DNA of 64,000 nt from Bolinopsis microptera. Its lineage: Eukaryota; Ctenophora; Tentaculata; Lobata; Bolinopsidae. The stretch is taken from assembly GCF_026151205.1 (NCBI RefSeq), contig NC_087076.1, positions 558,001 to 622,000 of the forward strand, written 5' to 3'. The notes beneath the pieces are model-generated. The model made no database searches. It worked only from the letters and a program-made list of their open reading frames with translations, and was not told where the DNA came from. Below are positions 52,201-58,200 of this stretch, piece by piece (the first letter of the stretch is position 1; every line of letters starts with the position of its first letter). The translations under genes and the position numbers were made by a program.

Positions 52201-55200
52201 GCACACAGTTGACAAGTAGTTCTATAATCTAGCAAACAGTTGGCAAGTAGTTCTATAATCTAGCAAACAGTTGACAAATAGTTCTATAATCTAGCACACA
52301 GTTGACAAGTAGTTCTATAATCTAGCACACAGTTGGCAAGTAGTTCTATAATCTAGCACACAGTTGACAAGTAGTTCTATAATCTAGCACACAGTTGACA
52401 AGTAGTTCTATAATCTAGCACACAGTTGACAAGTAGTTCTATAATCTAGCACACAGTTGACAAGTAGTTCTATAATCTAGCACACAGTTGACAAGTAGTT
52501 CTATAATCTAGCACACAGTTGACAAGTAGTTCTATAATCTAGCACACAGTTGACAAGTAGTTCTATAATCTAGCACACAGTTGACAAGTAGTTCTATAAT
52601 CTAGCACACAGTTGGCAAGTAGTTCTATAATCTAGCACACAGTTGACAAGTAGTTCTATAATCTAGCACACAGTTGACAAGTAGTTCTATAATCTAGCAC
52701 ACAGTTGACAAGTAGTTCTATAATCTAGCACACAGTTGACAAGTAGTTCTATAATCTAGCACACAGTTGACAAGTAGTTCTATAATCTAGCACACAGTTG
52801 GCAAGTAGTTCTATAATCTAGCACACAGTTGACAAGTAGTTCTATAATCTAGCACACAGTTGACAAGTAGTTCTATAATCTAGCACACAGTTGACAAGTA
52901 GTTCTATAATCTAGCACACAGTTGACAAGTAGTTCTATAATCTAGCACACAGTTGACAAGTAGTTCTATAATCTAGCACACAGTTGACAAGTAGTTCTAT
53001 AATCTAGCACACAGTTGACAAGTAGTTCTATAATCTAGCACACAGTTGACAAGTAGTTCTATAATCTAGCACACAGTTGACAAGTAGTTCTATAATCTAG
53101 CACACAGTTGACAAGTAGTTCTATAATCTAGCACACAGTTGACAAGTAGTTCTATAATCTAGCACACAGTTGACAAGTAGTTCTATAATCTAGCACACAG
53201 TTGACAAGTAGTTCTATAATCTAGCACACAGTTGACAAGTAGTTCTATAATCTAGCACACAGTTGACAAGTAGTTCTATAATCTAGCACACAGTTGACAA
53301 GTAGTTCTATAATCTAGCACACAGTTGACAAGTAGTTCTATAATCTAGCACACAGTTGACAAGTGGTTCTATAATCTAGCACACAGTTAACAAGTAGTTC
53401 TATAATCTAGCACACAGTTGACAAGTAGTTCTATAATCTAGCACACAGTTGACAAGTAGTTCTATAATCTAGCACACAGTTGACAAGTAGTTCTATAATC
53501 TAGCACACAGTTGACAAGTAGTTCTATAATCTAGCACACAGTTGGCAAGTAGTTCTATAATCTAGCACACAGTTGACAAGTAGTTCTATAATCTAGCACA
53601 CAGTTGACAAGTAGTTCTATAATCTAGCACACAGTTGACAAGTAGTTCTATAATCTAGCACACAGTTGACAAGTAGTTCTATAATCTAGCACACAGTTGA
53701 CAGGTAGTTCTATAATCTAGCACACAGTTGGCAAGTAGTTCTATAATCTAGCACACAGTTGACAAGTAGTTCTATAATCTAGCACACAGTTGACAAGTAG
53801 TTCTATAATCTAGCACACAGTTGACAAGTAGTTCTATAATCTAGCACAAGTTGACAGGTAGTTCTATAATCTAGCACACAGTTGACAGGTAGTTCTATAA
53901 TCTAGCACACAGTTGACAAGTAGTTCTATAATCTAGCAAACAGTTGACAAGTAGTTCTATAATCTAGCACAAGTTGACAGGTAGTTCTATAATCTAGCAC
54001 ACAGTTGACAGGTAGTTCTATAACCTAGCACACAGTTGACAAGTAGTTCTATAATCTAGCAAACAGTTGACAAGTAGTTCTATAATCTAGCACAAGTTGA
54101 CAGGTAGTTCTATAATCTAGCACACAGTTGACAGGTAGTTCTATAACCTAGCACACAGTTGACAAGTAGTTCTATAATCTAGCACACAGTTGACAAATAG
54201 TTCTATAATCTAGCACACAGTTGACAAGTAGTTCTATAATCTAGCACACAGTTGACAAGTAGTTCTATAATCTAGCACACAGTTGACAAGTAGTTCTAAA
54301 ATCTAGCAAACAGTTGACAAGTAGTTCTATAATCTAGCACACAGTTGACAAGTAGTTCTATAATCTAGCACACAGTTGACAAGTAGTTCTAAAATCTAGC
54401 ACACAGTTGACAAGTAGTTCTATAATCTAGCACACAGTTGACAAGTAGTTCTATAATCTAGCACACAGTTGACAAGTAGTTCTATAATCTAGCACACAGT
54501 TGGCAAGTAGTTCTATAATCTAGCACACAGTTGACAAGTAGTTCTATAATCTAGCAAACAGTTGACAAGTAGTTCTATAATCTAGCACACAGTTGGCAAG
54601 TAGTTCTATAATCTAGCACACAGTTGACAGGTAGTTCTATAATCTAGCACACAATTGGCAAGTAGTTCTATAATCTAGCAAACAGTTGACGAGTAGTTCT
54701 ATAATCTAGCACACAGTTGACAAGTAGTTCTAAAATCTAGCACACAGTTGACAAGTAGTTCTATAATCTAGCACACAGTTGGCAAGTAGTTCTATAATTT
54801 AGCACACAGTTGGCAAGTAGTTCTATAATCTAGCACACAGTTGACAGGTAGTTCTATAATCTAGCACACAATTGGCAAGTAGTTCTATAATCTAGCAAAC
54901 AGTTGACAAGTAGTTCTATAATCTAGCACACAGTTGGCAAGTAGTTCTATAATCTAGCAAACAGTTGACAAGTAGTTCTATAATCTACCACACAGTTGAC
55001 AATCACTCGTTGCTGCACGGAAGAAAAAGAAAGGCGTAATTAAATCTGAAGTTGTTTTCAGTGGATCACAGTGAAACTTACTATTTCACCTATAAAAGTA
55101 TGAAGGTAAAATTTTCAACCATGCTCGCATTTTTTTTTCAAGTCAAACCAAAAAACAAGATTCTTTCTTTAATGATTATGTGCATTTTATTGAACACGAA

Positions 55201-58200
55201 AAATCCTCAGAGAAAAGCATGATCACGTGATATGTAGGCAAGAATGAACAATTTCTATCTGTCTCCTACCGATCCTACAGATCCTAGTGGTATGATACAA
55301 TGCATCCCAGACCCTAGTGGTATGTTACAATGCATCCCAGACCCTAGTGGTATGTTACAATGCATCCCAGACCCTAGTGGTATGTTACAATGCATCCCAG
55401 ACCCTAGTGGTATGTTACAATGCATCCCAGACCCTAGTGGTATGTTACAATGCATCCCAGACCCTAGTGGTATGTTACAATGCATCCCAGACCCTGGTGG
55501 TATGTTACAATGCATCCCAGACCCTAGTGGTATGTTACAATGCATCCCAGACCCTGGTGGTATGTTACAATGCATCCCAGACCCTGGTGGTATGTTACAA
55601 TGCATCCCAGACCCTAGTGGTATGTTACAATGCATCCCAGACCCTAGTGGTATGTTACAATGCATCCCAGACCCTAGTGGTATGTTACAATGCATCCCAG
55701 ACCCTAGTGGTATGTTACAATGCATCCCAGACCCTAGTGGTATGTTACAATGCATCCCAGACCCTAGTGGTATGTTACAATGCATCCCAGACCCTAGTGG
55801 TATGTAACAATGCATCCCAGACCCTAGTGGTATGTTACAATGCATCCCAGACCCTAGTGGTATGTTACAATGCATCCCAGACCCTAGTGGTATGTTACAA
55901 TGCATCCCAGACCCTAGTGGTATGTTACAATGCATCCCAGACCCTAGTGGTATGTAACAATGCATCCCAGACCCTAGTGGTATGTTACAATGCATTCCAG
56001 ACCCTAGTGGTATGTTAGAATGCATCCCAGACCCTAGTGGTATGTTACAATGCATCCCAGACCCTAGTGGTATGTTACAATGCATCCCAGACCCTAGTGG
56101 TATGTAACAATGCATCCCAGACCTTAGTGGTATGTTACAATGCATCCCAGACCTTAGTGGTATGTTACAATGCATCCCAGACCCTAGTGGTATGTTACAA
56201 TGCATCCCAGACCCTAGTGGTATGTTAGAATGCATCCCAGACCCTAGTGGTATGTTACAATGCATCCCAGACCCTAGTGGTATGTTAGAATGCATCCCAG
56301 ACCCTAGTGGTATGTTAGAATGCATCCCAGACCCTAGTGGTATGTTACAATGCATCCCAGACCCTAGTGGTATGTTACAATGCATCCCAGACCCTAGTGG
56401 TATGTTACAATGCATCCCAGACCCTAATGGTATGTTACAATGCATCCCAGACCCTAGTGGTATGTTACAATGTATCCCAGACCCTAGTGGTATGTTACAA
56501 TGCATCCCAGACCCTAGTGGTATGTTACAATGCATGCCAGACCCTAGTGGTATGTTACAATGTATCCCAGACCCTAGTGGTATGTTACAATGCATGCCAG
56601 ACCCTAGTGGTATGTTAGAATGCATCCCAGACCCTAGTAGTATGTTACAATGCATCCCAGACCCTAGTGGTATGTTACAATGCTATACGAGCTGTTATGG
56701 AGACAGTTTGAACTTGCTTAATCTTGCCGTGTCGTCATGGTAACAGGTACTACAGTGGGTACACAAAGGAGACAGTTGCCATGTTGTCATGGAAACTAGT
56801 CAGGAACTACACAAAGGTGTCACAAGTAATCTCACTTAAGCTTATTCTGAATGTAGGCAATGTTTTTAGGAAGTGAGGCTGAGAAGCTAAAGCTGGATTC
56901 GCCCGTGAGACTGAACTCCCTGAGGTTGTGGTAGCTGTAATTACCATGGTTACAGGTAATTACCATGGTTACAGGTAATTACCATGGTTACAGGTAATTA
57001 CCATGGTTACAGGTAATTACCATGGTTACAGGTAATTACCATGGTTACAGGTAATTACCATGGTTACAGGTAATTACCATGGTTACAGGTAATTACCATG
57101 GTTACAGGTAATTACCATGGTTACAGGTAATTACCATGGTTACAGGTAATTACCATGGTTACAGGTAATTACCATGGTTACAGGTAATTACCATGGTTAC
57201 AGGTAATTACCATGGTTACAGGTAATTACCATGGTTACAGGTAATTACCATGGTTACAGGTAATTACCATGGTTACAGGTAATTACCATGGTTACAGGTA
57301 ATTACCATGGTTACAGGTAATTACCATGGTTACAGGTAATTACCATGGTTACAGGTAATTACCATGGTTACAGGTAATTACCATGGTTATTGGTTACAGG
57401 TAATTACCATGGTTACAGGTAATTACCATGGTTACAGGTAATTACCATGGTTACAGGTAATTACCATGGTTACAGGTAATTACCATGGTTACAGGTAATT
57501 ACCATGGTTACAGGTAATTACCATGGTTACAGGTAATTACCATGGTTACAGGTAATTACCATGGTTACAGGTACTACTGGGAGCTGTAGGGGGGGTCTGC
57601 TACAGCTGTTATTCAGAGCTGACAGGTGTATGTTTTCAGACCATATCTTAAGTGTTATTATTGTAATTGCTACAAATTAACTGACAACTTAGCTCGCTAA
57701 AATGAGAGGCTCTGAGTAAGCGACAATAGTAAGTATTCTACAGTAGTGTGGGTATTGAGTGCAGTACAGCAGGTGATTCTTGACGTCACATGACTACATT
57801 TTTAGCCTTGATGGAGACTTTCCATCTAAACAAGGCCGGGATTTTGAGCTTCATAAGATACATATCTCCATAGTAACGAGAAAGTAAAAACAAGCATAAC
57901 AAGGTCATACAGCCTCTCCATGACAACCATGAGCCGTCCCCATGACAACCAGCTAACTTACCTCCTGTATGGTTTGAGGATGGGCGCACCCTCCCTTGAC
58001 AAGGTCTTCCTGAACTGTCTGTTGGGGAAGTGATGTAACTGCTTGCCAGGTGGCACTGCTGGTACTGCTGGTACCACGTCCATTGCTTCCTCCCTTACAG
58101 GCGGGTCTGGGAACAAGAGTAAGTTAGCGAAACTATGCTCGGTCAGAATACCTGTCAGCAGCGTGACAAATATCCAGCTCTGTCTCACAGTTCTTCCAAC

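Noticed and set aside
49273-55003. CRISPR array
   Set aside because: Units are contiguous direct repeats without unique spacers, in animal DNA, with no cas genes.
55244-56743. Several frames of 180-466 codons on both strands
   Set aside because: A 30-bp unit with no stops keeps frames open in several registers; no start, splice or composition signal supports a protein.
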